From: Uranotaenia lowii
Taxonomy: Eukaryota; Arthropoda; Insecta; Diptera; Culicidae
DNA length: 64,000 nt
Direction: 5' to 3'
NCBI RefSeq assembly: GCF_029784155.1
Contig: NC_073693.1
Coordinates: 28,746,343-28,810,342, forward strand
The translations under genes were made by a program, and so were the position numbers. A model generated the notes under the pieces. The model had not been told where the DNA came from. It saw only the letters and a list, made by a program, of their open reading frames with translations, and searched no databases. Below are positions 1-12,885 of this stretch, one piece after another. Position 1 is the first letter of the stretch. Each line of letters starts with the position of its first letter.

Positions 1-3000
1 AGATTCCAGATCTCTCTTCTTAAGGAATCTTATCTTTAAGGGAGATCAACCGATCATTAAATGTGTTGCCGCTCTTGTACGCAGTTTTCAGACCGTGTTG
101 AGAAAGGATTTTGTTATTCTCTTAGTTAGTTATTTAAGTTTCCTCTTCAAATTCTGCCTTTAATATGGGAAGTGTCGTGCCCTTTAAAACGTCGTGTGTT
201 AACTGTGTAGTGAAGCTCTAACATTGGCACAAACCCGCTTAAAAATGAGCTAACAAAAAGACCAATAAAACTGGCTGTCAAGTGCTTGGAACTTGCGCTT
301 ACTGTTTTGAATGAGGATTGTAAAAAGCGAGAAAAACTAATTTATTTTGTTTCAGTTATAGGGCTGTGAATTTTTCTAAAGAGACTACTGTAAAATGGCA
401 CCGAGTGACAAACCATTCACAAATTATTGTGTGAAATGTCACACATTATGGAAATAAGTAGACCAACACATTAAATGTGTGAAGGTACTGCTGCACATTA
501 TGCGAAAAGCAATTTGAACGAGAAAATGTGTGAAGTTACTTTTAAAAATGTGTAGAATTAAACAATATGAGTTCAGAGAGTTCGCAATTTTGATTCATGA
601 TTCGAACTCAATACATTCGTTTCTTTTTCAAGTATTTTTATTTATCCTACGTTGAACATTAGAATATGTAATGCATCTGTTGGTAGGTGAGTAACTTTTA
701 AAAATAACGTATTCCAGAAAATGTTCCTCCAGGCGGATAATGATAGCTGTCCACAAGCAGGATCAAGAAGATTTTAAATTAATTTTAAAAATGAAATGAC
801 CATTGGTTATCGTTTCTTGGTTAAAAATCACAGTATCTTACCATAATTCATTCAAACAACTCAGTACTGAACCGCAGCCAAAAAATTCCTTCAACAGATT
901 TTGCCTCTTCTCGCTGTTTTCAAACTGGCGGATAGAATTCTTTCCCACATCATTTCCTTATCCGCTTATTCATATAATGTGTAAATTTCGAACTTGCATG
1001 GTGTGTGAAAATCACACTCCATTTTGACAGCTCTATACATTTCCTGACAGTGAAACAATTTTCTTAAATGTGTGAAACGATTTATCAGTGTGGAATTTTA
1101 CTTTATCGTGTCATTCCTTTCGAGCAAAAGATGTGTCAAGTTAGCTTTTTTCATAATTTTTTGGAACAGATCTCGCGTAACATTACGGAAGGGCGAAACT
1201 ACCACTTACCTCAAAATGAGAAAAACGCGTTTGAAATTTCGGCACATCAAATCATATCCAATTTTAAAATAAACCATTTTTCAACAATTTCAACCTCTTT
1301 TGTAAAAAAAAGAGCAATGCGCTGGATCATTTTTGTTTTGAACGGTTGTTGTGTAGGTGAGAAAAGATATCACTTAGAAAATGTTCAAAACAACCAGGCA
1401 AAAGTCATCGCTCATTTCAAGTCACGTGGTCGATTTGGTTCATTTCCAACCTGATAATTCTGAGTTGAGTTAAATGGTATCGGGAAGCTCAAAGATTTGT
1501 TTCGATATTGTATTTGGCTACGGTTGCTCCGAAACTTCCGTAGAGTCTCTAACTGGCCATTCCAGTCCATTATTCTGTCGAGTCTGTCGAGAAGCTACCT
1601 CCGAATCAATTGACCACCAATCGTCTAATTTTTAAAAAAGCTTTCAAATAAAAATGCGTAAAAAAAGAATCCATTTTTCTGTAATTCCAGCGATGGGCGA
1701 GTTTTGCCCCTTTTCGTTTTCGACGCTAATTACGCCTGAAAGTTTCGTCCAATTGAATAGACGTAACTCCACATTTTAAATAAAATGCATCAACAGGTAG
1801 GTTTGAAAGTTTGAAGTGATTTTAGGATAAATTACAAATTCATTCACGTTAATTACAAATTGATGATGAAAACATCAGAATTTAATTCAAATAAAACCTT
1901 TTTAAGGGTTCACGATCTAATTTCCGGTTCAGAATTCTACCTTTATTGTGAAAAAAAACTTGGTGGAAATTTAAAATATCCAAAGCAAATATAAACGTTC
2001 AGTTTAAAATGAAATTTGAGGAATACATTTCGAATTCGTGTTAGAGAATGCTTTGAAAAACTCAAGTTGAGATAATAGAGTAAAGTCCGAAAATGACTAC
2101 AATTGAATCAATAAATGTGATAAATAAATCCCCCAACAATTTTAACCATAAAAATTCTGAGTTTAATACCTAGAATTAAACTGAATCCTTAATAAATATT
2201 CAGGTTAAGAAAACAAATCTCATTTCTAATTCTTTTTTAGTCATTCTATATGAAATGAGCATGTTTTTTGAATCCGGCTGTATATATCTAATTTCAAATA
2301 GTAAATAAAAAATTGATTTCTGAAATTCAAAAGTATTTATTCATTACGTTATACTCTGTATATTTGATTTTTTTATGGAGGTCTTTCGTTTTGATTTAGA
2401 AATATATTGAGTTTATTGAGTTTTTATTCCATATTAATCTTCAAGTTTCAATTTTACACATTAAGGACCACAAAGTCACAATCATGAAAATCAAAATAAT
2501 CATGAAAATCAAAATTTCGGTTTTGTATATCTCACAAATCACAATGATGAATTCTACAAAATGAGTATCTTAGAGCTATCATTAATTTTGTGTGAAATTG
2601 TGTATTAAATTTATAACATTTGAGTTATCCAAGTGTTGCAACAAACGAAAAAACGGAACCTAGCAAGGTGTTGAAAATTTATCATCGAAAATCGATGAAA
2701 GCATTATTGATTCAATAAAATTATAAAAGTTTTTCAATCTTTTTTTTATCGTTTTATTTTTATAATGTTAAATTAACAAACCTTTAGGCACAAATTTAAT
2801 GTATGTATCACATTATTCCACATACTTTTTTTTAAATATGTGAAATGCAAAATATCCTATTTATTGGAATGAACAATGACACAGAATTATGCGATATTTT
2901 CAAAATAAAGCTTTTTGTATCAGTCAATATGGGTAGCCAAAAAATAAGCCTTAATTATTTTTATTTTTTAAACGATATTCATTTGACAAGAAAAGCATGG

Positions 3001-3170
3001 TAGAGGTGCATAGCGTTCCTTGTTACCCGACAACTTATCTTGAATTTGAAACAATATTTTTTTTTTTTAAACGAAGGTTTATATTGGAGAGAATAATCAC
3101 GTGATCATAAAAAAACAATTTATTATTCTAAATCATCGATAATTCAATGATAAATCTTCGAAAGAAATCC
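1..3170. other. AT-rich non-coding DNA, no gene recognised
   Basis: No open frame here has a recognisable domain; the frames at about 0.8-1.45 kb are AT-rich and low in complexity. The only structure seen is a cluster of TGTGTGAA/TTCACACA words between about 400 and 1,140. It includes a perfect 7-bp hairpin at 428-445 (TGTGTGA, loop AATG, TCACACA) and a 6-bp hairpin at 1,003-1,017. These could be the remains of a small inverted-repeat transposon, but I could not find matching ends or a target duplication. From about 1.45 to 3.17 kb I see nothing beyond AT-rich sequence. Confidence 0.6.
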
Positions 3171-4856
3171 TCTCTATTCAGACTCCCGACAACTTCCGGC
3201 ATGCTGGCGGCATAAACGCTTGCATGTACTTACCTCGAAGTGCTGAAAAAAAATCCAACAATGTAAACCAATCTTCGACCCGATCTGCTTGCAACCATCC
3301 AGCATCAGCAGTCGAAGGCGTAAATTATGGTCTAACACAAGCAGTTTGTTTGGTTTCCGATGCGGGTGTCTGGTCTGGCCGATGATGCTGTTGCTGGTTT
3401 GCGGAAACCAGAACCGGACCAATGGTTTGCCAATTTGTAGTTCGATTGTTCTTGTGGCCGGTTGCTAGCTGTATCATATCAGAATCTAGTGCCTGCTGCT
3501 TCCATGTCGAACGGATTGGCCAACTTTCCGGAACCCTGGTGGGCCTTCCGGTTTACCCCCATTGTGGCGTGGGCTTCGGAAGAAGAACCGTTTCTCACGG
3601 TCGCCACACGACAAGTTGTGCTTAACCATTTAGCACCGAGGAAGGTGCGTTTGTTATGCAAATCCAGAACAACTGTTTTCTTGTAGTTTGCATGTTGATT
3701 TCGAGTGGTTGGCGGATCTGGCGAGAGGGTGTTTGATAACCAACATTCGACCTCGGGATGTCACGTTCCTTGAAGGACATACGCCTCGCCGTCTCGTTTG
3801 ATGCGTCGACATTTAACGCCACGTGCAGCCTATTTAGCAGGACGTCTCACATCCGGCAGAGATAACGTTTAGTAGCTTTCACTGAATGGGATGACCGATT
3901 GGCGTTCATTTTCCGATTGACTCTCTTCTTATCGGTTGTTGCAATGCGCAATCCGAAAGCCAGAAGTTGTCAATCGGAAGTGGCATCCGATAGTTGTTAG
4001 AGCAATCCAATTGCGGACAAATCATCATTAGGAGCACCGATGTTGTCTTTCTTGCTTGTCAATGAAGGCTGGTTTCCAGACTGCATATTTGCGCAACAGA
4101 TCAAACATTCATGATTGCTTGTTCTAAATTCTGGACAACTTTGTCAGTGTTCGAACGATTTTCATCGGGTTAGTAATTTGAATAGTTTCTATCCTCGAAA
4201 CTTACAATACTGAATTTTAACGAAACTGGAATATGTTCATCTTCTATGTTTTATTGAATGATCGAGGAAGGTTTAAAATTCGTTTCCGGAAAACAAAATG
4301 TCCATTCCATGACCTTCGGGTGCATCGATAAAAAAAAAACCCATCTTGAGAATCTATTTTCTCCTGACATTAATCCCAGGACCGTTTAAGTTAATGTTCG
4401 CGCAGTTTCGTTTACAGCGTCGTCGGAGCGGATATGCCAGTGTGTCGTCTTCCTTACTTCCGGCTAGCAGGCAGCAGGTGCCAACATTTGCTCGCCATTT
4501 ACATAATCGTGTCACGTAGTTTCTTCTGGTTTGCAAGGTGGTGATCGGGCTGAACTTTGCAATGCAAGTGCTTCATGCGCAGTTGTGGTGGTGGATGCAC
4601 AAAGTTTTCGAAAGATTTTCAGGAGTCTAACTGAAACGAATGAATCCAAGTAAGGGGTAAAGTTTGGCAATTTCAGATAGGTTATCAATCTGGAATTTTC
4701 TTCTTCCTAAAATAAGGGAACTTATTGCATTTGTGCTGTTTGAAAAAATTCTCTTGAAAAATTAGAATTTTGCCTCAAATTTATTAAAAACTACAGAACG
4801 AATATTCAAACAAAACAGAAAACAAATACCTGTGGCCTCAAAAATAAGCTATTTTG
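3171..4856. other. GC-richer single-copy-looking block, function unknown
   Basis: Base composition rises clearly relative to the flanks between about 3.17 and 4.65 kb, and no repeat structure is visible. Short open frames occur on both strands, but none resembles a known protein and none shows consistent exon structure. On the minus strand a T-rich tract ending in CAG is followed by 9 nt (3,242 down to 3,234) and then GTAAGT, so a microexon is possible. Such blocks in insect genomes can be conserved regulatory DNA or non-coding exons. I cannot tell which from this sequence alone. Confidence 0.4.
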
Positions 4857-4860
4857 TCAG

Positions 4861-7800
4861 ATTTGACAATTTTGACAATTTTGACAATTTAGACAATTTT
4901 GACAATTTTGACAATTTTCACGATTTTCACAATTTTGACAATTTTTCACAATTTTGTCAATTTTGACAATTTTGACAATTTTGACAATTTTAACAATTTT
5001 GACAATTTTGACAATTTTGACAATTTTGACAATTTTGACAATTTTGACAATTTTGACAATTTTGACAATTTTGACAATTTTGACAATTTTGACAATTTTG
5101 ACAATTTTGACAATTTTGACAATTTTGACAATTTTGACAATTTTGACAATTTTGACAATTTTGACAATTTGGACAATTTTGACAATTTTGACAATTTTGA
5201 CAATTTTGACAATTTTGACAATTTTGACAATTTTGACAATTTTGACAATTTTGACAATTTTGACAATTTTGACAATTTTGACAATTTTGACAATTTTGAC
5301 AATTTTGACAAATTTGACAATTTTGACAATTTTGACAATTTTGACAATTTTGACAATTTTGACAATTTTGACAATTTTGACAATTTTGACAATTTTGACA
5401 ATTTTGACAATTTTGACAATTTTGACAATTTTGACAATTTTGACAATTTTGACAATTTTGACAATTTTGACAATTTTGACAATTTTAACAATTTTGACAA
5501 TTTTGACAATTTTGACAATTTTGACAATTTTGACAATTTTGACAATTTTGACAATTTTGACAATTTTGACAATTTTGACAATTTTGACAATTTTGACAAT
5601 TTTGACAATTTTGACAATTTTGACAATTTTGACAATTTTGACAATTCTGACAATTTTGACAATTTTGACAATTTTGACAATTTTGACAATTTTGACAATT
5701 TTGACAATTTTGACAATTTTGACAATTTTGACAATTTTGACAATTTTGACAATTTTGACAATTTTGACAATTTTGACAATTTTGACAATTTTGACAATTT
5801 TGACAATTTTGACAATTTTGACAATTTTGACAATTTTGACAATTTTGACAATTTTGACAATTTTGACAATTTTGACAATTTTGACAATTTTGACAATTTT
5901 GACAATTTTGACAATTTTGACAATTTTGACAATTTTGACAATTTTGACAATTTTGACAATTTTGACAATTTTGACAATTTTGACAATTTTGACAATTTTG
6001 ACAATTTTGACAATTTTGACAATTTTGACAATTTTGACAATTTTGACAATTTTGACAATTTTGACAATTTTGACAATTTTTACAATTTTGACAATTTTGA
6101 CAATTTTGACAATTTTGACAATTTTGACAATTTTGACAATTTTGACAATTTTGACAATTTTGACAATTTTGACAATTTTGACAATTTTGACAATTTTTAC
6201 AATTTTGACAATTTTGACAATTTTGACAATTTTGACAATTTTGACAATTTTGCAATTTTGACAATTTTGACAATTTTGACAATTTTGACAATTTTGACAA
6301 TTTTGCAATTTTGACAATTTTGACAATTTTGACAATTTTGACAATTTTGACAATTTTGACAATTTTGACAATTTTGACAATTTTGACAATTTTGACAATT
6401 TTGACAATTTTGACAATTTTGACAATTTTGACAATTTTGACAATTTTGACAATTTTGACAATTTTGACAATTTTGACAATTTTGACAATTTTGACAATTT
6501 TGACAATTTTGACAATTTTGACAATTTTGACAATTTTGACAATTTTGACAATTTTGACAATTTTGACAATTTTGACAATTTTGACAATTTTGACAATTTT
6601 GACAATTTTGACAATTTTGACAATTTTGACAATTTTGACAATTTTGACAATTTTGACAATTTTGACAATTTTGACAATTTTGACAATTTTGACAATTTTG
6701 ACAATTTTGACAATTTTGACAATTTTGACAATTTTGACAATTTTGACAATTTTGACAATTTTGACAATTTTGACAATTTTGACAATTTTGACAATTTTGA
6801 CAATTTTGACAATTTTGACAATTTTGACATTTTTGAAAATTTTGACAATTTTGACAATTTTGACAATTTTGACAATTTTGACAATTTTGACAATTTTGAC
6901 AATTTTGACAATTTTGACAATTTTGACAATTTTGACAATTTTGACAATTTTGACAATTTTGGCAATTTTGACAATTTTGAAAATTTTGACAATTTTGACA
7001 ATTTTGACAATTTTGACAATTTTGACAATTTTGACAATTTTGACAATTTTGACAATTTTGACAATTGTGACAATTGTGACAATTTTGACAATTTTGACAA
7101 TTTTGACAATTTTGACAATTTTGACAATTTTGACAATTTTGACAATTTTGACAATTTTGACAATTTTGACAATTTTGACAATTTTGACAATTTTGACAAT
7201 TTTGACAATTTTGACAATTTTGACAATTTTGACAATTTTGACAATTTTGACAATTTTGACAATTTTGACAATTTTGACAATTTTGACAATTTTGACAATT
7301 TTGACAATTTTTACAATTTTGACAATTTTGACAATTTTGACAATTTTGACAATTTTGACAATTTTGACAATTGTGACAATTGTGACAATTTTGACAATTT
7401 TGACAATTTTGACAATTTTGACAATTTTGACAATTTTGACAATTTTGACAATTTTGACAATTTTGACAATTTTGACAATTTTGACAATTTTGACAATTTT
7501 GACAATTTTGACAATTTGGACAATTTTGACAATTTTGACAATTTTGACAATTTTGACAATTTTGACAATTTTGACAATTTTGACAAGTTTGACAATTTTG
7601 ACAATTTTTAAAATTTTTACAATTTTAACAGTTTTTACAATTTTTACAATTTTTACAATTTTTACAATTTTTACAATTTTTACAATTTTAGCAATTTTGA
7701 CAGTTTTGAAAATTTTGACAATTTTGACAATTTTGACAATTTTGACAATTTTGACAATTTTGACAATTTTGACAATTTTGACAATTTTGACAATTTTGAC

Positions 7801-7918
7801 AATTTTGACAATTTTGACAATTTTGACAATTTTGACAATTTTGACAATTTTGACAGTTTTGACAATATTGACAATATTGACCATTTTGACAATTTTGACA
7901 ATTATGAAAATATTGACT
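4861..7918 (+). repeat. Satellite array A, 9-bp unit GACAATTTT
   Basis: About 340 head-to-tail copies of a 9-bp unit read GACAATTTT on the plus strand. Most copies are identical. Point variants (TTTACAATT, GACAATTGT, GAAAATTTT) are scattered, and single-unit deletions (TTTTGCAATTTT) occur near 6,250 and 6,303. Variants recur in pairs: GACAATTGT doublets at 7,061 and 7,367 are 306 bp (34 units) apart, which indicates local segmental duplication within the array. The right end holds a block of TTTTTACAA units (about 7,612-7,690) and frays at 7,860-7,918. Nine bases are three codons, so several frames stay open for hundreds of codons. These are not genes. Confidence 0.98.
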
Positions 7919-8311
7919 TGATTGACAGGTTTTAAATTGTTTAATTTTTCTTAAAATGCATAAAACTCAAAGCTTCCGTTGTATGATTTTTTTTGCTGTA
8001 ATGCTGTAATGCATACAAACATGAACTGTTTTTCGCTCAAGGCATAACGGTTTGTTTTCAATTTCAAAATATACCGAGCATTCTTTCTTTCGCTCCCAGG
8101 AATTCTTGGGATGATACTGAGGATCCTGATTTGAGATGCACGCTAACGTTACAAGAAAGTGAATCTACCACATAAAGCTTACGCCATCCATGGCGCGGCA
8201 CTAGTATTTTTTATTCTTTTAGCTTCAAATTGGAAAATTGCGCTATTCTTGCACTGCATTGCACTGCACTATTGCATTGCCTGCAGTTAAAGCCTTCGAC
8301 AAACTGCATGA

Positions 8312-8360
8312 AAAAATTGTTTCATCTTCAATTTTTTTTCTCTTTCATTTTCAGGTGAGT
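8312..8360 (+). other. Candidate recursive splice site (ratchet point) 1
   Basis: A long pyrimidine tract (eight T followed by CTCTTTCATTTT) runs into CAG and is followed immediately by GTGAGT. The acceptor ends at 8,354 and the donor begins at 8,355, giving a zero-length exon. This is the arrangement known for recursive splicing in very long Drosophila introns, where an acceptor and a donor are fused. The donor matches consensus at +1, +2, +4, +5 and +6. No coding exon is visible nearby, so an ordinary exon starting here is less attractive. A chance match is possible; support comes from a second such site on the same strand at 42,149/42,150. Confidence 0.42.
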
Positions 8361-9236
8361 GTCAATGTTGGCTCAGCCAGTTTACATTTGGATGAAAGGA
8401 TTTTCTGCATTGAGTTGCCTCCAACAGCACAAACTAGGGCGACGAGAACCCATCTTCTCTGTTGATTCGTAAGGTTTAATGGTTCCGGTAAACATAGTTA
8501 ATCAAATTCATATAGTACTGAAACCCACGGGAAGGAACGAGATATGGGAAATCCAAAATTGAAAACCATTTCAACTGGAATGCAACCAAGCTTCCATTAG
8601 CCTTTAAAATGTTTGAGCAGACAAGGATGGTGAAATCTTTCTCAAGTGATTTACCCCTATTTCTACCAAGGATAAGGCAGGAAGCAGCAGAATCCAGATT
8701 CGTTTATCGGACTGTAACATTACACACAGACTCCGACAGTCAGACAGACTCTCTCTTGTTTACATAATGCTTATTTTCGCCTCATCTTCAGATTGTCGGC
8801 AGAAAAGACGCTTTTCTGAGACAGATCTTTCTAAGAAGATGGAAAAGGATGCTGTTCTGCTGACAATGGAAAGATAGGATTTGCACTTTACAAGACGACT
8901 GAGATAAACTATGAAAGAAGAAGAAGGGAGCTATCAGTCGTTGCATTGCAACTATAAGTATTTACAATGTGAAACGAGCTGCTGAGCGTTGCAGTTTCTT
9001 GCACTGATTCGGCTGGTTAGTAACTTTCCCATTAGAAACAATCTAACAAAAAGTGTCACTTTAATTCTACGGAATTTTACAGAAAGGAATTACTGTTATA
9101 GCGAATACAGAAAAAAACGAGAAAGTTGGAGAACGAAGCCTTGCTTTTTTACCTCGGCGAAAAAAATGAATTTTCATAAAAATGCATCACAAAAATTACT
9201 TTCAATAGTTCAATGCACTTAAAAACGAGATCATTA

Positions 9237-9268
9237 TCTATACCTTTCTATTAGAAAGGTATAGATTA
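9237..9268. repeat. Perfect hairpin, 14-bp stem
   Basis: ATCTATACCTTTCT is followed within three bases by its exact reverse complement AGAAAGGTATAGAT. The CCTTTCT/AGAAAGG core resembles a motif I remember as abundant in culicine mosquito genomes, but that is recollection and was not checked. No flanking target duplication was found. It may be the end of a dispersed repeat or a stand-alone palindrome. Confidence 0.6.
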
Positions 9269-9761
9269 TTGGTCGATTTGAGAGATAATTAATTATGGCA
9301 TTTATAGGTATCTATCGAATCAGCTCGAAGAGTTCAACAATGTTGGTTTGGTTTTATTTGTTGTGTATTCCAGTTCAGCTTTTAGCCAAACCGGAATAAA
9401 AACTTGGGGCTGAAGTTCCAATGCATAATAATATGAAATCCATCACATCAAGAGATACAACCCAATGTGTCAATCAGGGTGACTTGATTCTGAAATTAGT
9501 ATTTTACATTTTTTAAATTAATTTTTACGGTCTTATCGGTGAATGTTATGTTCTCATAGTGAGAACATTTCAAGAATTGAAAATTATAGATGGGTAAAAG
9601 AAAATTATAGGTGTTGAAAACGAGCGGATAGAAATTTTTAAGACGCATTTTCACCACATACTTAAATTTTGTTCAATCACGGATCAACTATTTTGAAATG
9701 TTAGAATTGGACAGGGTATAACACAACACAATAGTTGATCTAGCGTGGTTGGCACCGCGAA

Positions 9762-11458
9762 ACTTGCAGTGCGAACGAACATAGTATTTTACTTTCTTGT
9801 AGAGTGATTTTCAATTAAACTTTTTTAATGCTGAAAATAGGATTGTTCGATCTGTGCAAGATCGATCTTATAAATTTTTGTGAGAAGTGCTGCCTGAAGA
9901 CTGCTTTATGCTGGAGTAAATAGCGAAAAACGACAGAAAAGGTCATACATATCAATATCAAATGTATGAGCAAAAAAAATTATTTCAAATTTAACATCAG
10001 AATGTTAAACTTTCCTTGAATTTGGTTTAGTATGTTTGACATAACAAAAACAATGAATAGGTATATGCAATTCTTCATACGACAAACTTTCAAGTCCAAA
10101 TTATTATCGCCTAAGATTGGGATAATTCCTAATATTGAAACTAATTTTAAAGATTCAATCATTTTCTGTTAGTTCACTTGGTGAAAATATTATTTTGAAA
10201 AGGCTACGTATTTTAATGGCACGAAGGTAACGTGTTAAGCTATCAGCTGGAAGGCATCCAAGTTTTTTAAGTATACTTTTAATTATGACTAAAGAGTTGT
10301 TGAAAACGCAGGTTTCAGTGGTGGAATAGAGTTATCTTTATTCATGTTTCGTCTGTGAGGTCAGTAGAATACAACTATATTAATTAGCGATAGCTAATTG
10401 TCACTTTCCACTTTTTATATTCCCTAACCGGGAAAGTACTCATTTCACAATGAGTACTTTGATATTCTTACCCAGAATATCTGGCAACACTGTTGTGTTA
10501 CCACGAACCTAAATTGAGTTCTTTGGCATCACAGTGTGATGATATAAACATTTGTACCGTGTTTACCATCATCATCTGTCATCATCAATCATCGGTTCCA
10601 GTGTTCGCAATTGCGAATTGCATGGAAACAGTGGCAACCAAAACAAACAATGTTTTGGTTTCGCCGGTAGAACAGCAGATTTCCTCTGCTGTTCACAAGG
10701 AATTTCGACCGGAATCCTCCCGAAATCGTGAGTATTAACAAGAGTAAAATATACATTTGAAGAATGTAATAATTCGTAAATATAAAATGAATAATAGATA
10801 TTTTCTAGAAATTCTTTTAATTGCGATCTCATTTAAAACCTGAACATCCTTCTACCGACTTTCGACTATGAAACTAGAAATTTTCGATAAGAACTCATAT
10901 TTTGAGCTGAGTAAATTGCTATAGAGTATTGATGTTTGATTCAAAACTGAGTAAGCTTTCAAGTGACCGTTTTATGTAACTTTTTAATACATAAGCATTT
11001 GATAAAAGTTCTGGTTTTCCTCAAAAGTGTAGAGGAAAAAAACGCTATCTGTCGATCTCGATTATACTGGCATTGAAGCATCAATGCAAAAAAAAACAGT
11101 GTTTAAGATGGTGCAGGCATAAAAATTCCGCAAAGTACTGGATCTGTAAAGTGAATAGGAAACAAAAGTTAAAAGATCAAAAGATCGGATCGAAAATAAA
11201 CCGATTCATTCGAATCTTACAAAGCTAACGAATCGATTTAAAAAATCGGAAATTCGAGTTCAAAAGATCGATCTCGCAAAGATCGATCAATGATCGACTA
11301 ATTCTAGCTGAAAAGCACCTGTTTTGCATTTGACAATTATTTATTAAGGTTTTATTTTATTTTTGTACTTTCTTGCAGATTCATCTGTGCTAAATCACTC
11401 AAATTTCATGGAAGTTTTCAAAGCTGATAAATTATAATTGTTGATTAAGGGTTGTTCT
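9762..11458 (+). repeat. Dispersed repeat R1, copy a, split by a hAT insertion
   Basis: The sequences at 9,762-9,837 and 11,307-11,458 together align with one continuous stretch near 53,755-53,985. Shared words include CAGTGCGAA, ATTTTACTTTCTT, GCTGAAAAGCAC, CTCAAATTTC, AAAGCTGATAAAT and GGTTGTTCT. In this copy the homology is interrupted exactly after GCTGAAAA by a 1,469-bp element and resumes after a second GCTGAAAA. Copy b at 53.66-54.2 kb is uninterrupted and shows what the empty site looked like. No coding capacity was seen. Confidence 0.7.
9838..11306. mobile_element. hAT-like non-autonomous element, 8-bp TSD GCTGAAAA
   Basis: The element is flanked by a perfect 8-bp direct repeat GCTGAAAA (9,830-9,837 and 11,307-11,314), which is the target duplication length typical of hAT transposases. 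Its ends are inverted repeats: left TAGGATTGTTCGATC and right (reverse complement) TAGAATTAGTCGATC. Both are followed by GATCGATCTT-rich sub-terminal sequence. An uninterrupted relative of the host repeat at 53.75 kb confirms the junctions. No open frame over about 90 codons resembles a transposase, so mobilisation would need an enzyme supplied from elsewhere. Confidence 0.75.
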
Positions 11459-12629
11459 ACAACAAAGTAAAAAAATACCTTGATTTTTCAATTCATTGCA
11501 CGACAGTAGCTTTCGTATCGTTTTTCAAACTCCCGAGAATAATAATTTAGAGAAAACTTGGGTACGCATAAGTAGTTAAAAAACTGAGCACAATTTGAGT
11601 TTTCTATTCCATTCAAATGTGGATAAACCCAGCAAAAATTGGACTTATTTTTAAACAATATTCTGGAAACCGTTGATCGCTTTACTAGTCCACTTTACTT
11701 TGAAAATCTAGACATGTTAAAAAAAATCCGGAAAATTTGGAATTCTTACCCTACAATAAATATAATGCAATGCTTTCTCTTAATTATAGAATAAGGAATT
11801 TATTTGAGGATGAAGTTCCAGCTAATCAAACATAAGGTTTGATTTTTGGCAAAAATTTTTGATGGGGGATAAAGTTTAATTCATCATTCGAAATATTTCT
11901 TTTTATTTAGATTTGCAAGTCGGATTAAAAATGCATTATAGAAATAAAAAAAAATAATCATCGAAACCCAAAACTTCCGAATTATTATTATGATTGAGGG
12001 CTCCGAAACTGATTTCAGTTCTTGGCTCATGTTTCTCAATTCAGAAACCGTTTTTATTTACATTTCAGAAAAAGTATTGAAATTCCGGAACAGATTGTAA
12101 ATACAAATTTAAATTCAGGTTCAAAATTCAGATTCAGATCCAGTTCGTGAATGAATGCCATAATCTAAATAAAATCATCAAGATGACTATTTCGGTAAGA
12201 ATTTAAACTGCAAGATATCGCAGGATGATAATTCTGATTGTAAGTTCGATTTTTAAATTTAACCAAAGTCAGTTTATTTTTTTTCGTGTTTTTTGTTGAA
12301 TTGTTGTTTGTTAAATTTTCGTCAAATTTTTCCAGTTTTGACCAGATTTTGGTTTAAAAATTTGGAAATAGAATGTCTGAATATTGCCAGGTTTTAAATA
12401 AAAAACCCCGGAATGTCATAGAAAAAAAATTCCAATAAAAATAGTCTCGTAGTTGAATTTTAAAATTCCATTATTGATTCTTAAAATAAAAATCAATCAA
12501 TTTTTCTAATCATGTCTTGTTCTTGATTTTTAAGCAGAGATTAAATTTAAAGAAGCTTTGAAGGCTTGTGTTGATTCTTCAATTTCATAATTGTTCTGAG
12601 TATTGAGTACTCGAGATCATTTTTGAAGG

Positions 12630-12885
12630 TATCAAACTTATTTGGACTCCTTATCTGATTTTTGAATAATTTAACTTCCGATTCCGTGTTTCAAACATCT
12701 TATCACCATTTAGAATTTATGTTTTCAACTTTTGCCACATACAGTCTGATGTGAAAAATTTGATGTGATTCTAAATGTGACAAAAGCTGGAAGTATAAAA
12801 TTCTGAATGGTGATTGGATACTTGAAATTCGGACTCGGTTATTTAATTATTCAAAAATCAGACAATTTAATATACCTATGAACTG
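12630..12885. mobile_element. Imperfect palindrome, likely MITE
   Basis: The left arm (about 12,636-12,745) is matched by an inverted right arm (about 12,770-12,880). Matching blocks in order are TCTGATTTTTGAATAATT, ATCACCATT.AGAATTT and CTTTTG.CACAT, around a short loop near 12,750. Arm identity is roughly three quarters by eye, so the element is old. Target duplications are not clear, and no coding sequence is present. Confidence 0.55.

Larger units (their letters stand above)
7919..9829. other. Single-copy-looking DNA, no gene recognised
   Basis: The stretch between array A and the hAT-like insertion contains no open frame with recognisable protein similarity. It does contain the strong recursive-splice-site candidate at 8,312-8,360, a perfect 14-bp-stem hairpin at 9,237-9,268 and an 11-bp inverted repeat (GATCAACTATT) around 9,685-9,745. 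Otherwise I see no structure. Confidence 0.6.

Noticed and set aside
670..1365. Further recursive splice sites at about 691 (TAG/GTGAGT) and 1,355 (TAG/GTGAGA)
   Set aside because: The preceding tracts are interrupted by G and A and are short. They are far weaker than the two sites reported.
4857..7907. Open frames of up to about 816 codons (KLS, KIV, NCQ, DNF, ILT repeats) as giant repetitive proteins
   Set aside because: They exist on both strands and in several frames at once because the 9-bp unit has no stop in those frames. They begin and end with the array, and single-unit deletions shift between frames without consequence.
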